A stretch of 64,000 bases of DNA, from positions 148,139-212,138 of the forward strand of contig JADJOA010000009.1 in NCBI GenBank assembly GCA_016714005.1, read 5' to 3'. Source of the stretch: Bacteroidota bacterium. GTDB lineage: Bacteria; Bacteroidota; Bacteroidia; AKYH767-A; OLB10. The position numbers and the translations under genes are program-made. The notes under the pieces are model-generated. The model saw nothing but the letters and a program-made list of their open reading frames with translations. It searched no databases and was not told the origin of the DNA. Within the stretch, counting starts at the first letter, position 1. The number at the start of each line of letters is the position of its first letter. This document shows, piece by piece, positions 19,697 through 29,757 of the stretch.

Positions 19697-20266
19697 ATGA
19701 TTTTTGAAAAACTTCCCTTAGAAGGATTGGTGCTTATAACCCCTGAAATATTTAATGATGCAAGAGGACACTTCTTTGAAAGTTATAACAAAGATGCTTT
19801 CTTTAAAAACGGTATTGATATTGACTTTGCACAGGATAACCAATCTTTGTCTTTTAAAAATGCTTTAAGGGGTTTACATTTTCAAAACCCTCCTTATGAG
19901 CAAGGTAAGTTGGTGCGTGTTATATGCGGGTCAGTAAATGATGTAGTGGTTGATATCAGAAAAACCTCGCCCGATTATGGTAAACATTTTTCAATTATTC
20001 TATCATCAAAAGAAAATAAAATGCTTTGGATACCACCGGGCTTTGCACATGGGTTTGCAACACTGGAAGATAACACAATATTCTCTTATAAATGCACCAA
20101 GGTTTTTAACAAAGAATCGGAAAGTGGCATTATTTTTAATGATGAGTCTTTGGGCATTGACTGGGGCATAACAAACCCTGTTATTTCAGACAAAGACATG
20201 GAATTAAAAAAATGTCGCAGGCAGACATACGTTTTTAAAATACCGTTTATTAAATTTGCATATTGA
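19697..20266 (+). CDS. rfbC: dTDP-4-dehydrorhamnose 3,5-epimerase
   Basis: The product is a cupin-fold epimerase of dTDP-L-rhamnose synthesis. Family blocks are ARGHFFESYN, the catalytic-His region ALRGLHFQNPPYEQGKLVRV, DVVVDIRKTSPDYGKH and WIPPGFAHGFATLED. The C-terminus in frame (KKCRRQTYVFKIPF) is not family-like. A one-base change in the A7 run near 20205-20211 would give KKMSQADIRF and a stop at 20236-20238, the usual length, so the true end is probably 20238. No other rml genes are in the window. It sits in the Wza-Wzc operon, which suggests the polymer contains rhamnose or a related 6-deoxy sugar. Confidence 0.92.
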   Translation: MIFEKLPLEGLVLITPEIFNDARGHFFESYNKDAFFKNGIDIDFAQDNQSLSFKNALRGLHFQNPPYEQGKLVRVICGSVNDVVVDIRKTSPDYGKHFSIILSSKENKMLWIPPGFAHGFATLEDNTIFSYKCTKVFNKESESGIIFNDESLGIDWGITNPVISDKDMELKKCRRQTYVFKIPFIKFAY

Positions 20267-20283
20267 TTCTAACATAACTGAAA

Positions 20284-21423
20284 ATGATTAAAGAATTTTT
20301 TGATGCGAATTACAACCTGATTGTATTCACATTCTTTATTGTTACAGCTTTGCTGTTTTCATTTTTAATGAACAGCCTGTTTTTGCGTTTCTTTCATACG
20401 TTAGGAATCAGAAACAGAAATGACGGTACCGTTATACGCTGGGGAACCATGTCAAAACCTGCTGTTGGCGGTTTATCGTTTTATATAATGTTTCTTTTGT
20501 CATGTGCCTGTTACTCTATTTTCTTTAGCCCAAACGATGCATTGTACAATCCGCGCTTTATGGGTTTTATTATGGCAATGGCACTTGGCTTTCTTATTGG
20601 GCTTGCTGATGATGCTTATGATACCCGCCCCGTCTTAAAATTTGCAGCACAGTTAGGCTGTGGTTTCTTTTTAATAATTACAGGAACCTACATTAACATT
20701 TCCGACAACATTATGGTTAACTATATTCTCACATTGTTTTGGGTTGTAGGCATAATGAACTCCATAAATATGCTTGACAATATGGATGGCATTACCTCAT
20801 CTGTAAGTTGCGGTATTATTATTACTGCTGTTGTTATTATGATTTCAAATGGAGATTACAACGGGCTTTACCTTATGACTTGCTTTGGAGTGCTTGCTGC
20901 ACTTTTAGGATTTTTATACTACAACTGGCATCCTTCCAAAATGTTTATGGGTGATACCGGCAGCCAGTTTTTAGGAGTGTTTTTAGCTGCAATTGGAATT
21001 ATGTTTTTTTGGAACAACAATTACGCAGATGGTGCTGTTGTAAATCAACAAAAACAATTTATAACTGCATTGGTTGCTTTTATTCTTCCCATAATAGATA
21101 CTTCTATAGTTGTATTCAATCGTTTAAGTAAAGGCAAGAGCCCCTTTATTGGTGGTAAAGATCACACCACGCACAGCCTTGCTTACATGGGCTTAAATGA
21201 TAAGCAGGTAGGCATTGTTTATGTAATTCTATCTGTGGTTTCAATCATTTTGGTGTTTATCATTAATCAACTTATAGTTGAGTGGAGTGTTGTTTATACT
21301 TATATTTTTTCAGGTTACTTTGCATTGCTTGGTACTTTCTTTTTTATAACCACGCGAAAAAACATGCAAGAGTTGGCAAGACAACAACAGGCAGCAAAAA
21401 ATTTGCTTGAAACAACTCATTAA
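20284..21423 (+). CDS. Undecaprenyl-phosphate sugar phosphotransferase (MraY/WecA family)
   Basis: This is an intact 379-residue polytopic enzyme that loads a sugar-1-phosphate onto undecaprenyl phosphate to begin a repeat unit. Motifs are GLADDAYDTRPVLKF, NSINMLDNMDGITS, MFMGDTGSQFLG and the cytoplasmic histidine loop GGKDHTTHSLAYMG, all typical of the WecA/TagO side of the family. It is separated from RfbC by 17-45 bases depending on the RfbC end, in an operon with the polysaccharide export genes, so it likely starts capsule synthesis rather than peptidoglycan synthesis. Confidence 0.92.
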   Translation: MIKEFFDANYNLIVFTFFIVTALLFSFLMNSLFLRFFHTLGIRNRNDGTVIRWGTMSKPAVGGLSFYIMFLLSCACYSIFFSPNDALYNPRFMGFIMAMALGFLIGLADDAYDTRPVLKFAAQLGCGFFLIITGTYINISDNIMVNYILTLFWVVGIMNSINMLDNMDGITSSVSCGIIITAVVIMISNGDYNGLYLMTCFGVLAALLGFLYYNWHPSKMFMGDTGSQFLGVFLAAIGIMFFWNNNYADGAVVNQQKQFITALVAFILPIIDTSIVVFNRLSKGKSPFIGGKDHTTHSLAYMGLNDKQVGIVYVILSVVSIILVFIINQLIVEWSVVYTYIFSGYFALLGTFFFITTRKNMQELARQQQAAKNLLETTH

Positions 21424-21478
21424 CTTTTTTTTTGTTACTAAGTTTTAACTTTCTCATCATTAAATAATTTATACCGTG

Positions 21479-21486
21479 TAGCTTTG
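21479..21486 (+). promoter_or_regulatory. Candidate -7 element of the lytic transglycosylase
   Basis: TAGCTTTG matches TAnnTTTG and lies 17 bases before the ATG at 21504. The matching -33 TTTG box is not seen. Confidence 0.4.
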
Positions 21487-21503
21487 CATGTATAATAATT
21501 AAA

Positions 21504-22414
21504 ATGAAATATTTTCTTGTATCTATAGTAAGCATTTTAGTTACACTTTTAATTTATTCTTTTGTTCAGCAAAGCGCACAGGATTTAGCAGCTCAACAGC
21601 GTCAGGCTGATTTTCTTTTACATAACTCTACCTACCTCCCACCCTTGCCAGATAAAATTTCTCTAGCTGGAGAAATTGTGCCATTAAGCGATTTTGAAGT
21701 TAGAGAAAGATTGGAGCGCGAAATATTTGTAAATACCTTCTGGCAATCGCAAACTATTCTGCTTTTAAAAAAAACTAAAAGATGGTTTCCTGAAATTGAG
21801 AAAATACTTAAGCAGCAAGGGTGCCAGATGATTTTAAATACCTTGCTTTAGCCGAAAGCGGATTGAGTAATGTAGTATCACCCAGCAACGCTGCAGGCTT
21901 CTGGCAGTTTTTACCATCCACCGCAAAGCAGTATAACTTAACTGTTAATGCCGAAGTTGATGAAAGATACCATTTGGAAAAAGCAACTGTTGCAGCATGT
22001 AAATACTTAAAAGAAGCTTATGCAAAATTTGGCAGTTGGAATTTGGTAGCGGCATCTTATAATATGGGTATTGATGGACTGCAAAAACAAATAGACACCC
22101 AGAAACAAAAAAACTATTTTGCTCTTTTACTCAATGATGAAACTTCAAGATATGTTTTAAGAATACTCGCATTAAAAGAAATTGCGGGCAACCCTTCAAA
22201 ATATGGTTTCAAATTAGAGAATTCAGATTTTTACAAACCACTAAAATCAAGAACGTTTTTGGTTGACTCAACTATTACTGACATTGCTCAGTTTGCCATC
22301 AACCAAAAAATAAATTACAAGCAGCTCAAAATGCTGAACCCATGGCTAAGACAAAATACCCTAACAAATAAAGCAAAGGAAAAATTTGAAATCAAAATTC
22401 TTATTCCATCATAA
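21504..22414 (+). CDS. Lytic murein transglycosylase, SLT domain (one frameshift)
   Basis: The N-terminal membrane anchor (FLVSIVSILVTLLIYSFV) is followed by the SLT fold: PDDFKYLALAESGLSN with the catalytic Glu, SPSNAAGFWQFLPSTAKQYNL and AASYNMGIDGLQKQ. The C-terminus (TITDIAQFAINQKINYKQLKMLNPWL without the break) is LysM-like. It resembles MltD and cuts glycan strands in the periplasm. The frame changes near 21825, where KQQG should continue into VPDDFKYL. Joined length is about 300 residues. It is followed 3 bases later by the rhomboid gene. Confidence 0.9.
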
Positions 22415-22417
22415 CGA

Positions 22418-23029
22418 ATGACTCTTTACATAGTAATTCTTACGGCATTAATTTCCATTTCAGCATTCAGCAATCAGAATGTAATGGGCAAAATGCTTTT
22501 TAACCCATACATGGTTGCAAAAAAAAATGAATGGTACCGTTTTATTTCCAATGGATTTATTCATGCAGACTGGTTGCATTTAATCATAAATATATTTGTA
22601 TTGTACAGTTTCGGTACACAGGTAGAGCATACTTACAGCGCAGTTTTTGGCAGTATGGGAACTTTTTATTTTATAATGCTTTACGTTGGAGGTTTGATCA
22701 TTGCTGTTGCTCCTACTTATAAGAAGAATAAAGAAAACCCTTATTACAACAGCCTTGGTGCATCGGGTGCAGTTTCAGGAATTGTATTTGCGTACATATT
22801 GTTTTATCCTTGGCAAAAAATTTATTTATATGCACTAATTGGAATTCCGGCTGTGCTTGCAGGAATTGCATACCTTGCTTATTCACAATACATGAATAAA
22901 AAAGGAGGTGATAATGTTAACCACGATGCACATTTTTGGGGAGCGGTTTATGGTTTTCTTTTTACTATGGTGCTTAAACCATCTTTGTTTTCTTATTTCT
23001 TTCAACAACTTTTAAATCCTCAGTTTTGA
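22418..23029 (+). CDS. Rhomboid-family intramembrane serine protease
   Basis: This is an intact 203-residue polytopic protein. The conserved WLHLIINIF segment, the nucleophile motif GASGAVSG and the catalytic His in HDAHFWGAVYG on the last helix are all present, so it should be active. It cleaves membrane-spanning substrates within the bilayer; targets are unknown. It lies in a tight run with the transglycosylase (3-base gap) and the GmhB-like phosphatase (1-base gap). Confidence 0.92.
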   Translation: MTLYIVILTALISISAFSNQNVMGKMLFNPYMVAKKNEWYRFISNGFIHADWLHLIINIFVLYSFGTQVEHTYSAVFGSMGTFYFIMLYVGGLIIAVAPTYKKNKENPYYNSLGASGAVSGIVFAYILFYPWQKIYLYALIGIPAVLAGIAYLAYSQYMNKKGGDNVNHDAHFWGAVYGFLFTMVLKPSLFSYFFQQLLNPQF

Positions 23030-23030
23030 A

Positions 23031-23513
23031 ATGAACCGCGCAATATTTTTAGACAGGGATGGGGTTATCAATATAGATAATCCGCAATTTACCTACACAA
23101 TAGAAGGTTTTAGTTTTAATGAGGGCATTTTTGAAGCACTTAAATTATTTCAATCAAAAGGATTCATTTTTGTAATAATTACCAACCAGAGTGGAATTGC
23201 AAGAAAAATTTATGAGCATAAAGAGGTTGCAATTTTACATGACTACATGCTCAATGAATTTGCAAACCACGGAATAAAAATTTCCGAAATTTATTATTGT
23301 CCACATTTACCTCAAGTGTCCAACTGCCTTTGCCGCAAGCCCGATAGCATTTCGCTTGAAAAAGCTATTGCACGTTTTAATATTGATGCAGCGTCAAGTT
23401 ATTTTATAGGCGATCGTCAGCGCGATGCAGATGCTGCAATTAAAGTTGGTGTAAAGCCAATTCTGATTGAAGAGAATACCAACCTTAATGAGATAATTCA
23501 TCTGATTGTTTAG
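23031..23513 (+). CDS. HAD-IIIA phosphatase, heptose-bisphosphate type (GmhB-like)
   Basis: The HAD motifs are FLDRDGVIN (nucleophile Asp and acid Asp), IITNQSG, a Lys region, and IGDRQRDADAAIKVG. A zinc site typical of this subgroup is present as CPHLPQVSNCLCRKP. The family removes the 7-phosphate from heptose 1,7-bisphosphate or the phosphate from histidinol phosphate. The isolated context near surface polysaccharide genes favours the heptose substrate. Length of 160 residues is usual. It lies 9 bases before the class IV aminotransferase. Confidence 0.85.
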   Translation: MNRAIFLDRDGVINIDNPQFTYTIEGFSFNEGIFEALKLFQSKGFIFVIITNQSGIARKIYEHKEVAILHDYMLNEFANHGIKISEIYYCPHLPQVSNCLCRKPDSISLEKAIARFNIDAASSYFIGDRQRDADAAIKVGVKPILIEENTNLNEIIHLIV

Positions 23514-23522
23514 CAGCTAATC

Positions 23523-24135
23523 ATGTTTATAAGCTTTAATGGAAAATTGCATGATGAGAATGAAAATATTTTCTCTGCAAAAAACCGTGCTTATAATTAT
23601 GGCGATGGCTGCTTTGATTCATTGGTATGCTTAAATGGGGCTCCAAAGTTTTTTAATGCACATTTAAAAAGATTACAAACTGGTATTGAAACTTTAAAGA
23701 TCAATAATCAATTTATCCAATTGGATGTGTTGCAAGATTTGATTAAGCAACTACTCACAAGATGTTTTAGCCGGAATGGAAATAAAAGAAAAACAATGTG
23801 ATGACGGAATTCTATTAAACGGAGCAAAGAATATTTGCGAAGCGCTCTTTTCAAACTTATTTTTTATAAAAGAAAATACGCTGTTTACTCCCTTAATAGA
23901 GGAAGGATGTATAGATGGTGTGATGCGAAAGTTTGTGATGGAAAACTGTCCTACTGGTTACAATATTAAAGAAGGAAAATTTTCAATTGAAGATTTGTTA
24001 AACGCTGAAGAAGTTTTTGTTACCAATGCCTCGCAAGGAATTGTACCAGTAAAAAAATTAAAGAATAAAACATTTTGTTTTGAAAAAACTCAAATGCTTT
24101 TTGAAAAAATGAAGTTCACTTATTATCATCAATAA
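23523..24135 (+). pseudogene. Class IV aminotransferase missing its centre and catalytic lysine
   Basis: The N-terminal half reads ISFNGKLHDENENIFSAKNRAYNYGDGCFDSL, as in branched-chain aminotransferases and aminodeoxychorismate lyase. The C-terminal half reads VLAGMEIKEKQCDDGILLN, then EALFSNLFFIKEN and EGCIDGVMRK. Between them, at about 23765, roughly 80 residues of the family are absent, including the lysine that binds PLP, and the frame changes. Total coding is about 200 residues against the usual 270-290. So this is either a true internal deletion, which must destroy PLP chemistry, or a collapsed or deleted read in the assembly. The gene context (operon after GmhB) gives no further clue to substrate. 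Confidence 0.8.
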
Positions 24136-24197
24136 CTGTTGGAAAAAGAAAAGGAATTTTATCAGGCAATAAACCTTACCTGCTATTTTAGTTGCCA

Positions 24198-25206
24198 ATG
24201 AACTGTAGTACTGCACTTACTAAATTATTAAACATCAAAATTCCTATCATTATGGCTCCCATGTTTTTGGTGAGCAATAAAGAAATGATGGAAGAAGCAA
24301 TGAGCAATGGTATTGCAGGTTGTTTTCCTACACTTAATTACAGAAAAGATGGAGAGCTAAAACTAATTCTTCAACAACTTAACCAACATAAAATTTCTAT
24401 TGCAAACCCCGGGACGTATGGAGTAAATTTAATTGTACAAAAAACCAATCCGCTCTACAAAGTGCATTTAAAAGATTGTATTGATGAAAAAGTTCCGTTT
24501 TTTATCACCTCTCTTGGTAACCCTAAAGAAGTAATTGAGGCGGCACACAGTTATGGCGGTAAAGTTTTTTGCGATGTTACTAACCTTGAACATGCAGCCA
24601 AATGCGCTTCATTAAATGCCGATGGTTTTATTGCAGTTTGTCAGGGCGCTGGAGGTCATGCAGGCCCCTATCCAATGTCGGTATTAATTCCTGCTCTTAA
24701 AAAAGAATTTCCGCACATCCCCGTAGCCGCTGCAGGCGGAATTGCAACTGGCTCTGGAATAATTTCTGCATTGGCTGCTGGTGCCGAAGGGGTTTCTATA
24801 GGTACACGATTTATTGCATGTACGGAAGCAACTGTACAGCAATCGTATAAAGATGCAGTGGTTAATTCAGGTATGGAAGATGTAGTTTTGACAGAACGTT
24901 TATCAGGTACTCCCTGCAATGTCATCAATACACCTTATGCAAGAAAAATAGGATACAAACAGAATTTTTTTGAAAGATGGCTCAACACAAATTCAACTAC
25001 AAAAAAAATACTTTAAAACATTAGTACAATACCGCGGGTTTAAAAAATTAGAAGATGCCGTAAAACCCGGAAACTATAACAACCTATGGTCAGCCGGGCA
25101 AAGTGTTGAATTGATAAATGACATAAAACCTGTGTCGCAAATTGTAGATGATTTGGTTTTAGAAATGCGGGGATGTTTACAGCAACTAAACCAAAAGATA
25201 AGCTAA
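24198..25206 (+). CDS. Nitronate monooxygenase / FMN-dependent 2-nitropropane dioxygenase family (one frameshift)
   Basis: This is an FMN-binding TIM-barrel enzyme with KIPIIMAPMFLVSN at the start, CQGAGGHAGPYP (the GGHAG flavin loop) and VAAAGGIATGSGIISALAAGAEGV followed by GTRF. The family oxidises nitronates or acts as an enoyl reductase; the substrate is not readable. ATG at 24198 is preferred over a TTG six bases upstream. The frame changes near 25010 in an A8 run; the continuation YRGFKKLEDAVKPGNYNNLWSAG (read with a break) is the family C-terminus and ends at 25206. Confidence 0.85.
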
Positions 25207-25211
25207 AACAT

Positions 25212-26543
25212 ATGCTTCGTTTTAGCAAAATTAAATGGATAAGCATAAGCCTAGTTTCTCTGCTACATTTGTTCTTTTTTGTTTATGCTTTAAATCATCA
25301 CAACATTTACTTAGCTGATGATTCGCAGGAATATCTGTGGCAGGCATATAATTTAAAACATCATGACAGCTGGTATGGTTCTGATTATAATCTGCCTTAC
25401 AATCCATACCTGCAAACACGCAGACCACCTTTATACGGAATCTTTATTTTTCTTGTAAAGAGTATTTATAATTCAGACTATTTCGTTTGCTTTTTGCAAA
25501 ACATCCTAAGTATTATTTCACTTATTACCGGATGCTTAATTGCAAAAAGGCTTAAAGCAAAAACCAATTGGCTCATTTTACCAGCGTTGCTTTTGTTTTT
25601 TCCTACACAATTAATTTATGCCAATCGCATAATGTCTGATGTGTTGTTTCAGTTTATAATTATTATGAGCGTTTGGTTTTTTACGAAGTATGATGAAAGC
25701 CGAAAAAGTAAATTTCTTTTTCTTGTTTCACTTTTTATTGCATTAAGTGCTCTCACCAAACCCGTAATGTATCTGTTTGCACCTTTGTTTATTGCTTTTT
25801 TTGTGTGGCTCTACCTGAAAAATAAAATTTCAGTAAAACGCATCGGCATTTCTTTTCTTCCGTTCATAACAGGGCTGCTGCTTTCCTTTTACAACTTAAA
25901 CCAAACAGGGTATTTCCATTTTTCGAGTGGAAATAATATGCTGGTTTATCATTATTACAGTACATCTGCAAGGTTTAGCGGTGGCGAAACTGATTTTGCA
26001 AAATCTGATTCAGTAACAACATTGGCAAAAAGTAATTCAACAAACCTTATAGAGTTTTCCGAAAACATGAGTCATTCCTTTTATCAAATAATGAAAGAAA
26101 ACCCAGTGCGCTTTACTATGCTCCAATTTAATGGGATGATCCAGTTTTTTATTGACCACGGTAGGTGGGATTTAGAATCTTTTTTTAAAACGCCTGTTTA
26201 CAACCAAACCAAGGGTTGGAAAACCGCATGGAGCGAAAAAGGATTTCAAGGACTTACGGATTATTTTAGTTCTTTTGGAATTTTAAAGCTTAGTTACTTA
26301 GTAATAACGCTTCTCATCAATATTGGTATTACCTTTTTATTTTTCAAATTTCTGGTAAGTAAGAAATATGATACGTCTTTGAGGTTATTCCTTTTCTTAA
26401 TTACAGTTTATATCGTAACTGTTACCGGCTTTGTTGGCGGCAGCAGGTACAGGATGGCTTTATATCCATTCTTAATTTGTAGTGTTTTGGTTTTCATTTC
26501 GAAACACAAAGTGGGACACTCTTTTAAAGTCAACCAAAAATGA
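25212..26543 (+). CDS. Polytopic GT-C (GT39-like) glycosyltransferase
   Basis: This is an intact protein of about 443 residues with roughly ten membrane segments. Soon after the first segment comes YLADDSQEYLWQAYNL, the acidic first-loop motif of dolichyl/undecaprenyl-phosphate-sugar transferases, then RRPPLYGIF. This suggests transfer of a sugar from a polyprenyl carrier on the outer face of the inner membrane. ATG at 25212 places the start just after the preceding gene; a start at 25173 would overlap it. It converges on the radical SAM gene with a 4-base gap. Confidence 0.75.
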   Translation: MLRFSKIKWISISLVSLLHLFFFVYALNHHNIYLADDSQEYLWQAYNLKHHDSWYGSDYNLPYNPYLQTRRPPLYGIFIFLVKSIYNSDYFVCFLQNILSIISLITGCLIAKRLKAKTNWLILPALLLFFPTQLIYANRIMSDVLFQFIIIMSVWFFTKYDESRKSKFLFLVSLFIALSALTKPVMYLFAPLFIAFFVWLYLKNKISVKRIGISFLPFITGLLLSFYNLNQTGYFHFSSGNNMLVYHYYSTSARFSGGETDFAKSDSVTTLAKSNSTNLIEFSENMSHSFYQIMKENPVRFTMLQFNGMIQFFIDHGRWDLESFFKTPVYNQTKGWKTAWSEKGFQGLTDYFSSFGILKLSYLVITLLINIGITFLFFKFLVSKKYDTSLRLFLFLITVYIVTVTGFVGGSRYRMALYPFLICSVLVFISKHKVGHSFKVNQK

Positions 26544-26547
26544 TATC

Positions 26548-27932
26548 TCAGAAAAGAACTTTAAGCCTATATAGGTTCATCATAGCTCTGCTTGCAAAAG
26601 CCTTCAGATGAAATTTTAAAACGACATTATCTGATTTCGAAATCATCATATTATTATAAATCCAGCGTATGGCATAGTTGTAATAATTACGATGATAGGT
26701 TCTTTTAAAATCAATCATCCTGTCTGTAGATGATTCCCATTTGAGATGAGTTAAAAAATTACTCTCAGTTTCATTATACAAAGGAGTTCCTTTTATTGGA
26801 TAGGCAACTGTTACAGTATAATAATCGGGATTTGATTCTCTCAAGTGATAAAGTGTTTCTTTAATATCTGCATCATCTTCTCCCGGATAACCAACCATTA
26901 TAAAGGTGCCTGCCTGCAAACCATAAAATTTAGTAAGCTTTATCATTTCACGCACCTGTTTTACATCAACACGCCTGTCCATGGCATCAATAATTTTTTG
27001 CGAACCGCTCTCCGCTCCTATCCAAATCCTGAAACAACCTGATTGCTTTAACAACTGTATTACTTCCTCACTCATACGGTCAGCGCGGGTAATTATCTCG
27101 TACTTTACTTTAATATTTCTTGCAGCAATTTCATCAGCAAATTCTTTAAGCCATTTGTGCGAAATGGTAAACACATCATCAACAAACCAAATTGTATCAA
27201 AACTATAATTGCGTTGTACTTCTATTATTTCGTATACTATGCATTTTGCAGAACGCCTTCGGTAGCTCTGCCCATAAACAGCACGGCTACACCATTTACA
27301 GGTGTATGGGCAACCTCGTTGTGTACTCATGCTTAATGCACTTTCGCCATGTTTATTTTTCCAGGCATCAAAATATAACTGGAGGTTTATTTTTTTTCTG
27401 TTCGGAAAAGGCAAATCATCAATCAACTTAATCTTAGTTCTCTCTTCAGTAAATACAGGTAAATTATTTTGAAGGTAAACAATACCATTTATTTCATTCA
27501 ACGCTTTTTTCTGCTCTTCGAAATAATGCACTAAATCCAGCATAGTTTCTTCCCCTTCACCAATAACAATTATATCAGCTCCATATTTCAAAAAATTCTC
27601 AGCATGGTTTTTACTTCAGGTCCGCCTAAAACAACTTTGCAGTCTTTGAGTACTTCATTCGTTTTTATAAAACTGATCATTTTTAAAACATTCAGTTTTG
27701 TCATCAGGTTGGTGTAAATGCCAATAACCTCAGGCTTGTAATCCAAAATATAATTTACCCACTTGTTAAAAGACGAAAATGTTGAATCAAAAATTTCATT
27801 AGGAAAATTATTTTTTTCCAAGTATGACGATAAATACAAAATACCCAAAGGTGGATAAGGTTTCATTATCTCCTTTTCCTTTTCGTCCTCATTTAAAAAA
27901 TATCCGTGCGTAAAAAGAATTTTCATGCTCAT
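26548..27932 (-). CDS. B12-binding-domain radical SAM protein (one frameshift)
   Basis: The N-terminal region (KPYPPLGILYLSSYLEKN, then VVLGGPEV) is the cobalamin-binding-like domain of class B radical SAM enzymes. It is followed by STQRGCPYTCKWCSR, the CxxxCxxC cluster motif, and a TIM-barrel with IWIGAESGSQKIIDAM and FIMVGYPGEDD. The family methylates or rearranges inert carbons; the substrate is unknown. The frame changes near 27600 (GGPEV..., then KYGADIIVIGEGEE). Joined length is about 460 residues. Its ATG overlaps the stop of the methyltransferase gene upstream (ATGA), so the two are translationally coupled. Confidence 0.88.
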
Positions 27933-28733
27933 AGCAAATGTAATCCTTCCGCGCTATTTTGGGTAAGACAAACAACATAATGATCGGCATAATTTGAAAG
28001 AAACGGAAAAGAAAAAAACACATTCCATCTTATAGAGTATTTTTAAAACAAAAGGAAATTTTCTAAAAAACTATTTAAATAGCTTGGAGGTATAAATATA
28101 CCAACAGGCATTTTATCTCTCAGCATAAAATTATTTGAAAATATTTTATTTATGGTTGATGTAGAATAATACCAAGTTGTAAAGCTTCATCTTCAATTTT
28201 AACCTGTACAGCCTTTTTATCTTTCCTCCTGTTCATTTCCTTAAAATTAAACTTGAAAAAAATATAGTTTCCCACCAACACTTTGTGCCAAAAAAGCAGG
28301 CAATAAATTTTCCATCAGGCTTCAACACATTTTTAATTGAATTACTTAAATCAGAAAGTTCAGCATGAGCTAAACAATTGAGCCCGCTGAAGTTTGAAAA
28401 AACAATATCAAATTTTTCTTTACCAGTTACTTCAAGAATAGTCCTGCAATCGCATGTAATGGTTTTTACCTTGTCTTTAAACGCCAATGTATTTTCTTCT
28501 GCACGGTTTACCATTTCAGGAGAAATATCAGTAGCCAAAATATTGCAACCTTTTTTTGCAAACCACATCGCGTCTATTCCTGTGCCGCAATTCAACTCAA
28601 GAATCTTCAATGGCTTCCCCTCCAAATTCCTTTCAAGAAAAAACCAAACCCTACTGCGTTGCAATTTGCCAATTTCAGTATTACTGAAATCGGTATCGTA
28701 ATTTGCAGCATAGCTGGAAAACGATTCGCTCAA
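27929..28733 (-). CDS. SAM-dependent methyltransferase (several frameshifts)
   Basis: The class I fold is visible as KILELNCGTGIDAMWFAKKG, then LATDISPEMVNRAEE and FDIVFSNFSGLNCL. The first frame stops at 28233. Family-like sequence continues in other frames: FKFNFKEMNRRKDKKAVQV, then WYYSTSTINKIFSNNF and PVGIFIPPSYLNSF. The final TGA at 27929-27931 overlaps the ATG of the radical SAM gene as ATGA. The repaired length is about 265 residues. At least three indels are needed, more than in neighbours. It probably works with the radical SAM enzyme on the same product; the substrate is unknown. Confidence 0.75.
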
Positions 28734-28762
28734 TTTTTAAAGTATACTAAGGAGAGTTTTTT

Positions 28763-29674
28763 TTAATTCACAATAGGAGTTAGTCCTCTAATTCCCATAT
28801 CAACTACTCTATCGCCCGCAGCGGGTTCAAAATAACCAGGAGTGCTTAACTCCTCCCATTCAAAACTTTTATTGGTGCTTAGCGAAACTGTAATTACAAT
28901 ATCTTCTGTTTCATTACCTGTTATGGTTAGCGCTGATGCAAATGCACCAGTTACCACGCAACTGCCCGAAGGCACAGGCGATGTACCATTAATAGGATTT
29001 GGAACAGTGGTTGCCCCCGGTGAAGCCTGTCCGCTATCAATTGACACACCCGGAATTTCAAAAGCCCAAAAGCCTTGTAAACGATTTCCGTTAACGGTTA
29101 ATGTTTGGTTTTTAACTTTTATACTGTTGATGTAAGTATTGTAACCAATAAATGATGCAATGGTTCCGCTTGAATCGTAATTAATTCCGCTTGTAGTATA
29201 TCTGAATTTAATATCGTAGTTCTGGTAAGCCAATGATACACGCAAATAATTATATGTTCCTACTGCAACATCTTTAAGTGGAATAGAGTAGAAAATTTCG
29301 TTATTGCCTTTTAATGAGGCTTTAGAAAAATCAATAGCAGAATTTCCACCAACGTTGGTTTCGGCAGCGTGGTACAAAACAGCTCCACCGCCTAATGCAG
29401 TTGTTGCAGTTTGAGACAATTCAATGTAATGCGAGCTCATACTATTAAACAGAGGGCTTTGCGCTCCATGGTTTGAAGGCACAGTAGAAACAGCACCAGT
29501 TGAGTTTAACCGTGTTTGTGTGCTATCAAACTTGTACTTAAAGATAAGTTTGGGTTCGGCAGGTGCAGGTATTGTATCCTCATCACTATCCTTTTTGCAA
29601 CCCATAAACAAAACCGTGGCAATTAATAATGCAATAAAATAATTAGGTATGATCATGATATTTTTTTTAGCCAA
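28763..29674 (-). CDS. Lipoprotein of unknown function
   Basis: The signal region ends in VLFMGCKKDSD, a lipobox with the lipidated Cys at about residue 26. The mature part of about 275 residues is rich in Thr, Ser and Asn, suggests a beta-sandwich and has no Cys pairs of note except one in GSCVVTG. An alternative ATG at 29656 (MIIPNYF) would give a more standard signal peptide. No named family is recognised, although Bacteroidota have many such outer-membrane lipoproteins. It is intact. It lies upstream of the methyltransferase/radical SAM pair on the same strand with a 29-base gap, so it may be cotranscribed with them. Confidence 0.7.
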   Translation of the reverse strand: MAKKNIMIIPNYFIALLIATVLFMGCKKDSDEDTIPAPAEPKLIFKYKFDSTQTRLNSTGAVSTVPSNHGAQSPLFNSMSSHYIELSQTATTALGGGAVLYHAAETNVGGNSAIDFSKASLKGNNEIFYSIPLKDVAVGTYNYLRVSLAYQNYDIKFRYTTSGINYDSSGTIASFIGYNTYINSIKVKNQTLTVNGNRLQGFWAFEIPGVSIDSGQASPGATTVPNPINGTSPVPSGSCVVTGAFASALTITGNETEDIVITVSLSTNKSFEWEELSTPGYFEPAAGDRVVDMGIRGLTPIVN

Positions 29675-29757
29675 TTAATTAAACGACTAAAATAAAAAAG
29701 CATTGTTACCCCAAAGTAATTAAGAGCAGTATTTATTCATGAAGTGGGGGTAAAAAT

